Below are positions 1 through 12,038 of a stretch of 53,148 bases of DNA, piece after piece. The stretch is from contig NW_019775903.1 in assembly GCF_001039355.2 (NCBI RefSeq), forward strand, positions 54,452 to 107,599, written 5' to 3'. The translations under genes and the position numbers were made by a program. The stretch's first letter is position 1, and the number at the start of each line of letters is the position of its first letter. Below the pieces are notes generated by a model. That model was not told where the DNA came from. It searched no databases and saw only the letters and a program-made list of their open reading frames with translations. The stretch comes from Lingula anatina (taxonomy: Eukaryota > Brachiopoda > Lingulata > Lingulida > Lingulidae).

Positions 1-55
1 CCTCCCCCACCCCCCCCCCCTCCCCCAACTATTTGTCTTTTCCTCCCCCTTCTTG

Positions 56-92
<37 letters not shown>

Positions 93-152
93 CCAAAATA
101 AAGTTTTACTCAAATTTACTTGCCCCCCCCCCAAAAAAAAAAAAAAAAAAAA
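1..152. repeat. Compound poly(C)/poly(A) low-complexity tracts
   Basis: The window opens with C-rich runs, then a long A run (about 55-87), then a C run (123-132) joined directly to an A run (133-153). The same C-then-A (or complementary T-then-G) arrangement recurs at about 5813, 14741, 38801 and 46231. Confidence 0.85.
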
Positions 153-1716
153 ATTGTGCTGTTTTTAGTCATATTTCATCAGTTATTATTATTATTAAAA
201 ATTATAATTTAATGTTATTCAGGTGAGGAAAAAGCCTCATTTCTGCCTACAGATCTGCCAGTGCATCTATCTTTTGTGTTTATGCTACTCACAAACTGTT
301 TTTGTCACGTTTTATTCTAATACTTCATCATGTCAAATTACCTTCATACGTCAAGTAAAGCTTGTTTACCAAGGTTATGAGGTTTATTATCACCTATTTT
401 AAAGCAGTGCAAAAGCATAAGAACTAAGAATCTTATGTAACAAAGGTGTGTCAGTCTATTTTCATGCACCATTTTGTCAAGAGGAAAGATGAATAGTATA
501 CATTTTACTCAGATTTATGGTTATGAGAAGGATTGATATATTAAAATTCTACTGTTGGTCTAAAATAAAAATTTTAATGGTGTTTGAATTGGGATATAAC
601 TTAAATGAGGGTGGTTAAAGCTGTCTTGTGTATTTGTATTTTGTAAACATATTAAGAAATGGACACCAGTATTATGTAAGTTTTGAAAACAATGGATATC
701 CCTTTGACCAGTGTTGGGAAAAGAATCATTATTTTTATTTATTTTTTATTTATTTTTTTGTATAAATTGTAATTTTTCAGAATTTGTTTACGTGAACTCA
801 TATTGTGCAGAACATAATTGTTTCTTTTATGCTTATAGTTATGTTTGGACACCTAAGAATGGCTCTCATGATCTCGTAACGGAGAAAAATTATTTTATTT
901 AATTTTGAATTGAAAAAGAAAAGTTTATTTGTGCAACCCCAATTTAACCAGTGATGATTTTGTTCACAACTTAAAATCTTCTCTCTCTATCTTTTCATGG
1001 CAATATGCCTTCAAATAAATGACTATTTACTCAATTTTCCTGACATAAACCACCTTTGTTATATCAGAAATTTACTATTATTTGTTCATTATCCTCATTC
1101 TAATTCAGAACGCATTCTAATGTAAATCTGAGTAATGCTGAAATTTTATCTTTTAGAAGGTTTGAGTCATGATAACATACATGTTGTTAAATGAATGCTA
1201 ACATTACAGATGTGGTAATATTATTATGTGTTTTTAACATTAAAGACATAGTTTGCATTTCAGCCTTCTTGTTTATTATATCTTTAAGTTTCAGTACCAG
1301 ATGTGTACATTGATGTCATTGATTGATTTGTGTAGGAAGCTTAGTGAAATATTTATGCTTAGGGCAATATATACTTCAACATGGGAGGAAATGTAAATAT
1401 GCACCTTCTGTCTTTGCCATGACATTTATTGATATTTTTTACATATTTAAATATGTCAATGACGCACACTAATGAAACAAAGGCTGATAATTACGACAAT
1501 GATATATGAACCCATTCTTTGTGTGTTTTTTCATAAGAGTTTAAAAGAGGTTATTAGGGGAAATTTTGATTTACTTCACTTCAGTTTAAGTGAATAGTAG
1601 TCTACTAAAATAGAGTAATTGTTGGCCTATGACATGGGCTGCAACTTTCTTGTTATAAAACCGCCATGGTATTCTATTAATTGTGCTATTACTGATTTAT
1701 CTGGTGCAGTCAAAGT

Positions 1717-1781
1717 AGACTAAAAATTTGGACTAAAAGTTTGGACCAAGTTACAGACTGAAGTTTTGTGAAGCAGGCCCC
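1717..1781. mobile_element. Remnant of a MITE end related to the element at 27388-27643
   Basis: The segment from the repeated GGACTAAAAGTTTGGACC-like core to TTGTGAAGCAGGCCCC aligns by eye with the right end of the MITE at 27388-27643 (GGTCTAAAAGTTAAGACC to TTGTGAAAGGGGTCCC). No matching left terminus is convincing, so only one end is called. It is non-coding. Confidence 0.45.
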
Positions 1782-3105
1782 AAGTGTCAGAATACCATCC
1801 TGTGACTGTCCAGGGCAGTCCTCCTATAATAAGTCAATCGCAATTGGATCAAGATGTTCCAGCTTATGAATATAATTATCATGTGGATAGAGGTGCCGAC
1901 ATTTGGGAAGAAGGTGATTATTGGATACTACATAGGGTTTTATTTTGTTTATGGACAAGATATTTCTATTGAGTGGCATAGCATAAATGCCAAAGTATTA
2001 AGTCAAAAATGACAGTGGCATTGTCTTGCAGTTCTTTGAATTCAGATAAACATTTTTGAGAGAAGTTGGGTTTTCTTTATCCATTTCTTATATCTTCAGG
2101 CTACAAATGCTTTGGCCTAAGGCATATGTCCATGCTTATAAAACATGCATTTATTTATTTAACTGAACAACAATCTGTTTAGCCTATGGTGGTGATAATA
2201 TGGAGAACTTCTCATCAGTATGTTCCTTTTGTATTGTCATCAGTTGGTTAATTTATACTACTAACACTACTGGGTTGGCCATAGTTGAACTTATTATAGG
2301 TCTCTTTAATGACATCTTTTTTTATGTGTTGACAATCTGAATGGCATTGGTTGCTGTCCTTGGTAACCCCTTTTTATAGATTTGTCTACTTGCAGTGGAA
2401 TAATGTAACAAGCATGGTTTTAAGATTGTAGTATTTCCAGAGCCCAGCTTTGAAATGAAGCTTGCGAGACAATATGAAAAAAACCCTTTGTCTTCTCTCT
2501 TTTTTTTTGGTTGATTTCCTAAATATATAATTATAGCTATATGTGGAAGATTCCATCCATCTGGTGAACTATTAATGATGTTGACCCATCTGTATTTCTA
2601 TTAACCATCCATCTATCCAAACTCTTTGCCATCTGGCCTTACATCTCTTTCACATTGGGTGAATAGTATCTTTCAGATGTTCCTAAATGTCGTACACATA
2701 TAAGCAATTTTTATTTATTTTTTTTTTTTTACAGTGTATACTGTTTATTTTCTGTTTGGGTGATTGTTATTGTGATGCATGGTTGCTCAGATATACAAGT
2801 TGGTTAATACTTTGATAAAAAATCTCTGTTACATTTTTTTATGAATGGTCATATAGGATGCAGAGTATTGTGAAGGGCTATAAAGACACTCCCCCACAAA
2901 CTCTTTATCTTTAGGATTGGTATCAATTTTTGTAGTTTTTGTAGTCATCATCTATACGGATATCAGTCTAATGGGGGTGTAGATTTGGGGCTGTTGAGTG
3001 AAAAAAGTTTTGAATTTAGTTATGGTTTTTCCTTTGTATGTTATATCACCATGTAACTTTTCAAATATCTATGAACACATGAAGCTCTATTTAATTGTTT
3101 GATAT

Positions 3106-3148
3106 TATAATAATAATAATAATTATTATTTTTATTATTATTATTAAT
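3106..3148. repeat. AAT/ATT trinucleotide microsatellite, self-complementary
   Basis: An (ATA/AAT)n run turns into (ATT)n, so the two halves can pair as a perfect AT hairpin. Confidence 0.85.
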
Positions 3149-4721
3149 ATCTCACAAAGCTTAGTCAGGGGAATATGTATGCATGTATCCTATATAAACT
3201 TTCTTGTCACCTGCAAGTTCTTAGTTTACAATTAATAAATGTGTTTCAGAAGTTATGATTATGTATTTATTAGACATTTTGAAACAAATTATGAAATGCC
3301 TGTCGGATAGTTTTAATGATATGCCTGGCAACAGGTTTTAGCGAATATTACAGGCAACTTAAAGTGAACGTCTTAGACTATTTTTCACACTTTGAAATTT
3401 TATGGCCAAGCAGGCAAAACAAATTCGCGAGTTTCTCAACTATTTATAGAAAAAGGAGTGTGTGTGCACAGTTGCAACCCACACAAATATGTTATTGTAC
3501 AGTGCCTTTGAAGTTTCAGTAGAATCTGAGACATGAAGGCCCAGGTAGCTTTCAAATCATGCAGAGGTGAAATAGTTTGAATGCTCTTTAGTTTGACAGA
3601 ATCATGGCTCATTGACAGTACTCCATGTGGATTTGTCCACCATTTGTTCCAACAATGGATCAGTGGAGGAAAGCAAATATTCCGTATTGTTGAATATATG
3701 TCTCCAGAATTAAACTTGTAAGGTTGAGCATTGAAACCAGCACAGTTGGCTGTTTTGTTTTCATGCCAATAGTGAATTGGAGGTAAGCTTTATCGGGCAA
3801 CTGAGAAGATCGATGCATAGATTTAAAAGGCTGGTGGTACCGCAAGTGCACACTTATTCACACAGCCTCTGAAGCTTATCGGTAATGTTGGGTAAGATTT
3901 TTTTTTTTCATAACACCACTTATCCTTTTGTGTTAGATAACAATTTCAAACCATCTTAGAAGAATTTGACATTTTCAGTAATAGCAAGCTCTTGTCCTAT
4001 GAATTCTCTCAACATTGTATTTAATGTTTTTTGGTATCATATTACATCCCCAACATTGTTATTCACATTGAAGCTTAACTTACAATTATGTAGGAAAAAA
4101 CAATTGAAAAGCACAGTAGTGTTAGAGATTACATATAATAACATATCTTTTTTTATACATTTACTATTGCTTCCTTTTTCTCTTTTATTTATTTTTTGCC
4201 TAACAAATTGTGCCCAGGCTAAACCTTATTAGTTGCTAGCTTTGTACCTGCTGAAGAGGATTTATGGAAGGGAAAATGCTCATTATGAACTGACCTTTCT
4301 AATAAGAAATTGGAGACAGGGGAAATTACTGGTTTCAAAGTAATGATGTCCAGACAATGAAACATTAATGGCAGGATTGATGGTCTTGTGTCAGGTTTCT
4401 GGATAGAAAGGATGTGTTTGTTGATCAGTGATAGATCGGTCACAGAAATCTGAGGATTAACATGTCCATCGGGTAACATTTGAATAGATTAAACTGAATC
4501 GAATGTCCTCTTTTGTAACATCACTCTATCATGAAAAACAAAAATGAGTTTTTCCGTTAGCGCTTTCAAACTCTTGCCATAATGATATAGTGTATTGAAG
4601 CAGTTGATATATGATGTCTCATCAGTATTGATCAATCTTACATGTATAGGTATAAATTTTTGGCAAAATCCAGAATTTTACTTAAATCTTCACTTTATGG
4701 GTTTTTTAATTTTCAGACATT

Positions 4722-4739
4722 CCCCCCCCCCCCCCCCCC
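4722..4739. repeat. Homopolymer C18
   Basis: Eighteen consecutive C residues. Its length makes the exact count uncertain in any assembly. Confidence 0.9.
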
Positions 4740-5775
4740 AAAGTCTAGTCTCTTGAACAATCTTCGCTTTAAGAGAAAAATAACAGAAGCAGTAAATAGT
4801 ATGCCTTTTAGATAATGAAAAAAAAACGATGGTTCGAAGATGCAGATATTTTTTGTTATTGAATATTATATAAGATTGTATTTATATCAGAAGAACCTTT
4901 ATTGAACTGAATGGAGTTCCTTGCATAATGGATGTCACTACACATAAATTGCCACAGATACCCAAAATGTAGTTATCTGCAGCAGCATATGTGTAGTAGG
5001 GTTTTGACTGTGCTGTACAGATTCATTATTTCAAGCACAACCTGTTAACATTCCAGAATTATGTTTAGGTGTGGATTGGATTTTCAGTTTTAAGCATTTT
5101 GTTCTCATTGATGTTTATCACTATTTATAATCAATAGATAATGATGAATTTAAATTATGTGTTAGAAAGAGGTATAGTGATCTGAAAATCAATTATTGGT
5201 TGCCCCAGCAGGAAGAGACATCTATTACTTTTCATTTGTTCAAATTGACCAATTATTTAAAATCCTACTTTGTACCACTTAAAATTCAATAAGTTAAATA
5301 TAATTGTCAACTTTAATATAAATCCTGTTCTTAACTTGGTAATTTAAAATGCCTGTCCCTTAAACTACTGTATGCCTACTTCTGAAGAAAAGTTTTCAAT
5401 TGTTTAGTGTCTGGTGTGCCAGATATTTGGTGTTCTTAGTGCAGTTTGAGCAATGTTATGTAAGTGTTGTATAACTTCGACTGCTGGCTGGGAGGCCACA
5501 TTAACGGAATTTGGCCCATTAGTACAGAGGATGTCATATTCCATTACTAGTGCTAATAAGAAGGCACCCTGGTGCCACTGAGTGCAGATTCCGGAAGGTT
5601 GTGTGGTGAAGTAAGTATTAATATATATGTAGAAGTGAGAGCTGAATTATTTTCAGAAGTAGAGGACTTTTTTTTGGAAATCATTGAAAATTAATATGAT
5701 ACTTCTCAACATTTGGCCACTGGATTGAATTATCCATTTTTGTTCTCGTAAGATTTGACTTGACATTTTTGAAAA

Positions 5776-5841
5776 TTTTATTTATTTATTTTTTTATTTA
5801 TTTATTTTTTAATTTTTTTTTTTTTGGGGGGGGGTTGGGGG
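5776..5841. repeat. T-rich/(TTTA)n tract followed by G runs
   Basis: A TTTA-type tract runs into T13, then G9-TT-G5. This is the poly(T)-poly(G) compound form seen several times in the window. Confidence 0.85.
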
Positions 5842-8800
5842 TGACAATGCTTTACCAGTAGAGAAAATTTTAAAAAATATTTGGGAGGAAACCAAATGAC
5901 ATAAGCTATGTTACTGATTTTCTGCCCTACCCTGTATTTTTCTGTCATGATGCAAATCTTTGTAATGAAAGGTGTATTTATGTTTAGGATAAGTTGTCCC
6001 AACTGTTATCCCTCTGTTCTCCAAAGTGTGTCACTTAATTAATATCTTGGTGATGGATTTGTGAGTAGGAGGAAGAAAATGGAATTACATCTGCTGATGA
6101 ACTTGACCTAACCTCCCAACAGACAGAGAAGGCTTGTTCCAATAAAGAACTACCTGTGTTTTATGTCAACGCGCCCTAAAATGGGTTTCCTGTTGCCTGA
6201 TCATATGTTATGCAGGTGCTGTCATTATGATATTCCTGTATACAAGATCTGTTTGGCGCCTGGTTCATAAATCAAAATTATTTTAATTTTCTAGATGTCT
6301 ACTTCATATAATTTATTTGGTATTGTGATAAGCTAAGTCTGTAATAGTGAAATTTAAACACAGATTGGAAAGGTTTTAGATGTAAAAATGTACAAGGGAT
6401 GTTAATTTAACATCTGCATATTGCATGTCTGAAAGTCTGTTGTGTGTTTAACTGGTGAATTGAAATATATTGAAATATATTGAACCTACTTGATTTATTG
6501 TAAATAGGTGGGTAGTCTAATTCTTAGATGTTAAATCAGTTGAATTGAGATGCACACGTGGACTTATGTTGACACAAGTTTACAATTTGAAAGTTACAGC
6601 ATGTGGACCAGCTAGAAAGTGTGACAACAATGTGGGAATAATCTTCCCCGTGTGTACAATTGTGTGCAATGTTTTGGATACAAAGATTTTGTATGAAATG
6701 TGTAAATAGCAATATATGTATGTAATTTGAGTTGAAAAGTTGAACACACTAACAAAACAAGCGTTCAAACCTGCAAGGCAGGCTTGCATTTTACACCCAA
6801 TGAAGTTGGGAATTCAATTACTTAGCTGAGATTGGGGTGAAAGTGATACCTTTGTTTGCGACTGAACTTTATTTATTTCATTGAAAGGAGCATTTCATAC
6901 TCTGATGTTTGCACATCGCTTTTTTATTTTTGCAGTGGGAAACATTTAAAAAAGAATATTTATCTTGTACGGCACTCCAAAGAGGACTTGAAACTCAAAT
7001 TACAAATAAACGTGAGAACTCAAAAGTATGAAATTTATCAAGAAAAATAGCTCATTAAAATATTTTTGAGCCCTAGTGAAAGTTTAGAATTAAGTAACCT
7101 TCAAATACCAATATGCTGCTGGACTAGGTCTGCAATGAAGAATAATTCCCCCCAAAAATTGTAGGGTTTTCTGATTTCATGGGGTTATAATTTCTAGGAG
7201 CAACGCGTAGTTGGTGGCATATTTTCAGGAGTGTTTTGAATAAGAATGGATTTTAATTTTAGCTCCATCTTTTAAAAATTAAGGTAGCATGTGCATGCTG
7301 AATGCTGCTTTATGTGAGGCAGCTGCTCCTCAAGTGTTCTCATTCTTAGTTTTTGAATGTGGCATCTGTTAAGATCATCGCAAACAATTGTTTAACCTGT
7401 TAAGATGCAGTAATCCCAACAGATCCACCTGTTTGCTAGCTCATGATTGGTCTGGTAAGTCCATCTCAGTCGTAACCTCGGACTAAAGAAAAAAAGAAAT
7501 TTCATTGTAATTTGTAAGCGCACCTTTTAACAAGATTAAAACATCCACTTGATATATGTTTGGGCATTTGAGCATTTGCAGATAATCTTGGCTAGAAAAG
7601 CTTTTTCATGTACTTTGTAAATGATATGTGCTCCAATAACTGCAGTGACAGAACAAAGGAAAACTGATTATAATTGAGGAATGGAAATTAACCGATCAGT
7701 AGCCAGATGACCTGTGGTCACTAAGTGCTAGATATCATGTTGCTGGAATAAAGTGCTCTGATAATTATTGGGAATTGAACTACCCATGATTAATAGCTAC
7801 CCTGGGTAGTAATGTACATAGATTTCATTATAATGCTTGAATCACTACTCTTCTCTACCCTCCCGTGCAGTTCTCTCGTTAGAAACGCAACACCCTCTCC
7901 CCAACAGCAATCTCCTTTCACCCCATACACTCTACCCCCACCTTTAGACATAAAAGTTGACACTGACAGGTATATTAGTTGATTTTTTTCATGGTGCAGC
8001 GCTGGGAGGTGAGACAAAAAGATGGTAGATTAAATGCTTGGAGCTCATTACAAGAGATGGAGGGTAGAGTTTTTGAAACGCAAGCCTCTTGTCAGTCAGT
8101 TCTCCACTGCAGCTATTTGCAAGCACGTCAGGCTATATTCATCACAACATGCATCAATCCCCTGCCAAAGTGCATCAGCCAAATTTTACTGATGTGGTTA
8201 TGTTAGTAAAGATTGGCCCATTAATCAAGATCTTTTGAATAAAGTAATTAATGCAAATGTCAGTTCTTGTAAGCCACTGGGTGAAATGTTACTGCCCATG
8301 CAATTCCATAATCTGCACTACTGTACTTTGGCTCCTGGTGTAAGATTTTGAGAATTTGGTTTAGCTTTCAAGTTAAAAATCGTGATTCAAAACAAAATCC
8401 ATACATGTGACGCACCACAAAGGTTAAAGTTATTTACATTTCTGCAAAGATAATAATACAGAAGATGGTTGATGGCGAACTAATCCAACGCACAGCTATT
8501 GCTGTAAAATGCTGCTGAATACAGTATGTCCTGTCAGTAGTCAAGGAGATAAATCCATGTTATAGTTTTTTTGCTGTGGGGAGAAGTATGGAAATGATCT
8601 ATCAAATTTGTTTGGCTTTACTGGCCTTTTGACATTTTTCTCATGATAATGTAATTCTGTAGGCGACCTATTCTCCAGAGTGAGACCCCTGAAAATCGAA
8701 AATCTTGACACTTATTTGGCTTTCTTTCCTCATGAATAAAAGAAAACGGTAAAAACAAGGACATATTTATCATCACAGTCAGTTTGACATGTTACGATGT

Positions 8801-8939
8801 CATGGTAAATGGGGCATTTGATATCTTTATACATAACCAGCTTTATGGAAATGGGCAGCATCACAGATGTCATTTATCCTCACTTTTGTACCATGGATTT
8901 TTCTGCACATAGTTGCACACACCCACCCACACATTTATG

Positions 8940-8990
8940 AGATAATAAATTTGGTGATAATAATAATAAATTTGAGTCTGAAATTCATTA
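8940..8990. repeat. Short ATA/AAT-rich repeat, possible 3' tail of the adjacent LINE fragment
   Basis: ATAATAAATTTGG is followed by ATAATAATAATAAATTTG. It lies about 100 bases beyond the 3' end of the minus-strand LINE reading frame, where LINEs of the CR1/L2 group often end in a short tandem repeat. Its assignment as the tail is inference. Confidence 0.3.
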
Positions 8991-9059
8991 AAAAAAGTTC
9001 AGTAGACTATACATAAAAGCAAGTACTTAAGAATACAATTACCAAGATATGTCAAAAGG

Positions 9060-9660
9060 AAATATTAAGAAAGATTAAGATTCTTCATCAAGATGGCCTA
9101 ATTCTCCCATAAAACCCATTACAATTAGGATAATCATAAAATTTCCTTAAAAGATATGTCTTTAACTCCCTTTCAAAATTAGCAGTTGATTCACTTGAGT
9201 GGATTTTAGTTGGTAGCATATTCCATTCCATTTGACCAGCTAATTTAAAAGAGATGTTCCCATAAGTTTTTACAGGTTTCAATAATAGTTGGTCTACTAA
9301 TCGCACATTTCTGGTAGGAACAACTAAAGATTGTTTAAGTAAGTTGGTGCCACTTCATAAAAAGCGTCATGGACAAAAACTTACCATTAAATAAAACCTT
9401 GCCTTGGAATGGCAGCCAAGGCAGTTCCTTTTAAACTGGTATAATATGATTGTCCATAGATGTATGAGTTGATAATGTAGCAAAAATGTTTTGAATACGT
9501 TGTAGTCTTTTTATCTGTTTCTTGGGACATCCATATAAAAAAGTTACAATAATCCAACTTAGAAGTTATCAAAGAATGTATGACTATAACTTTGGTAGAG
9601 TCTGAAAGGTGGCTTAGAATTCGACATATGTTCCTCATGTCATATACTGAAAACTTGCAT
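9060..9660 (-). pseudogene. Decayed non-LTR retrotransposon (LINE) fragment, C-terminal reverse transcriptase
   Basis: Two minus-strand reading frames together match the C-terminal part of CR1/L2/Jockey-type reverse transcriptases. The upstream piece (about 9387-9638) reads RNICRILSHLSDSTK then HSLITSKLDYCN, the family pattern 'RNI.RI..yLt..a...LvhalvtSRLDYCN'. The downstream piece (about 9088-9306) reads VRLVDQLLLKPVKTYGNISF then WNMLPTKIHSSESTANFE, matching 'tktyG.raFs..ap.lWN.LP..ir...s...Fk..LKtyLf'. The pieces are in different frames with stops between them, the catalytic FxDD region is absent, and no complete ORF remains. It is a dead 5'-truncated copy. LINE membership is well supported; the clade is only approximate. 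Confidence 0.8.
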
Positions 9661-10052
9661 GTAGTAGAAGTTTGTTAATTCGTGGAAAGTGTTCCGTCTA
9701 TAAAAACCAATTCTTCGTGTGGGACTTTGTCTTGGTGACACTGGCTCTGATTTTGAGTTCAATTTCCTCTGATATTTTCTAGTTGTGTAACTGGGTTATA
9801 ACCAGAGGTTCTGTGAGCATTTCCATCATTGATTTTCAACTTGGATATCAACCGAGATATTTAAACTTCATGAAAAAAATACATTTATTGTATTGCATTT
9901 GATGCTAACATATACACTCCTGGGGGAAATAATTTAAAAGAAGCAATCTTGTGGACAGAGAGCTTCTTCATGTGACATAATGGACATTATTATATGTAAT
10001 AATGAGGTTTCAATGTTCAAGCTGATATTAGAGATTACATCTGTATACAAGT

Positions 10053-10092
10053 GCCCTTCTTCCCTCCCTCCCTCCCTCTCTTTCTCTCTCTC
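10053..10092. repeat. Pyrimidine tract (CCCT)n(CT)n
   Basis: A run of CCCT units passes into CT units. Such homopurine-homopyrimidine stretches can form triplexes. Confidence 0.85.
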
Positions 10093-12017
10093 AAGAGCTA
10101 AAACTGTGATGAACAGTTAAATGTCATAAAGCAAGGGATAATATGTAGGTTAGGACTAAAGGTGCTTGATTAGGATTTCATACATGTGGATTGGCGGGAG
10201 GAGGACCTTAACTGGTCCAGGAATCCTGTTTGGTTTTACAGCTTGATTTTATGAGGAAATTAAGAGAGAGCACTGCCCAGGCAGTGCATGTCTTGAATAT
10301 TTTCTGGCTATACATCATGGCAGTTTGCAGAAAATTTTGGAATTGGTTGTAAGAATTTTTAAAAAGTTATATAGTATGTGTTCTTATTTTTTGGTGAGCA
10401 AAAAATAGCATTGAGATTTGCAGTGTGTCTGATCATCAAGAGGAATCTTATTTCAATGCACTGCAAGTTCAGTCAAATAATACAATATCGCAAGTGAACT
10501 TGGATTGAAAAAATTGTTATGAATTTCAAGGGCATCAAGAAGAAAATGTTAACATTTTCTAATCAGAGTAGATCTGACAACATGATATTTACTAAGTTGG
10601 ACAACAATATGATCATAAATCTGGTAGCAAAAGAGAATGTTATATTTGTCACTGTGATTGACTGAGACATTAAACTGGATCCACAAATGTAATAAAAACA
10701 GTGATGGATGGGTTTGTGAAGGGACGACATTATGGATTTTGTTTATCAGACCTACTACAGAATGAAATGTAGGCTGGAGCAGTTTGTGGACAAGACGATA
10801 AGAACATTTATGTGGCCTGGAAAAAGAAATTCAAATACAAATAATGAATCCCTGTGTGGATGCAGGAAATTTAAAGTGTTTTGATAAGAGCTTGAGGATT
10901 AAAGTTCTTGATTCCCATTGCAAATCGGACATCTTTGTCAAAGAGTTCTTTTAGATATTACTGTGTATTTTTCAATGAGTGAAGTGATTTTCTTCAATGT
11001 TCATATCTGTGTAGTGTGCATTTGATTTTATAAGTAAAATTGAAAAAATAATAATAAATGGTATTGATTTACACTGGCAGTGTAGTGAATGTTATGCAAT
11101 GTACCTTGCATTAAAATATAAGCACATGCAGGTGCATATGTTTTGTAGACTGAAGTAGGAGGGCCTGGGCATTGAACTTCCAATACTTGAAGAACAGTGC
11201 CGCAAATTACACACAGTATTGTCTAGAGGCTCGTGTCAACTGCTGCATGCTGATAGAATTGTGTTCTTATCTGTGTACTCGGGTTAGCCACACAAAAGCA
11301 GTCAAGAGAGGAATGGTTGATCAACCATTCAGGTAGCTATAGTGTTTTCATAGAACTAGATTGCAAAGCATGTTGTTGCAAACATTGCAATGGCACCATT
11401 CTTTATCCAGTGTTCTGGGCTCCCATTCATCCCCCATGTTGGCCCCACTTGTGTATCCTATCAGGTTTCACACGAGTTTCATGCATAGGGCAGTCTACCT
11501 GAGATAAAGTGGCCAGTGTATCAGGATATTGTAGCAGGGTGAATGAATATCATTGTGATGTATTGATTTGAACATGAGTTTGGGCCATTACTTTCGGTGA
11601 CGTAGAATTTAGATTATGTTTGTTGGGTCAAAGCTCCGGTCAGCTGGGACAGGGAGCTAGAAAAGTTGACAGGTATGCGCTAGTTCCCTGGAGGGCTAAG
11701 GCTATTAAAACGCAGAGCTGGTATAAAACTGTTGGAACGAATTGGATGCCTGCAGAACACAGCGGAGTCAGAAGACTAGCAGAGAAAAATTGCATTGAAA
11801 GGTACTGTGTATGTGCTATGCTAAGTTAAGTTAGCCACATTGATCACTGTAAAGAACAAATTGAATTTGCATTTAAAGTGGAAAGATATATATGAGGGTC
11901 ATTAGAATAGTCTCTACAGTATGAGGAATGTGATTTGTCTTTGATAAGGTTTTATATTAACTTGAATAGAGGGAAATTGTGCAGTGCTTCATTATACCTT
12001 TATATTTTGACTGTGGT

Positions 12018-12038
12018 GGGGGGGGGGGGGGGGGGGGG
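12018..12038. repeat. Homopolymer G21
   Basis: Twenty-one consecutive G residues on the + strand, the longest G run in the window. The length is likely approximate. Confidence 0.9.

Noticed and set aside
4219-4479. Minus-strand 86-codon frame possibly from a transposon
   Set aside because: No conserved block could be matched, and the length is not unusual for this composition.
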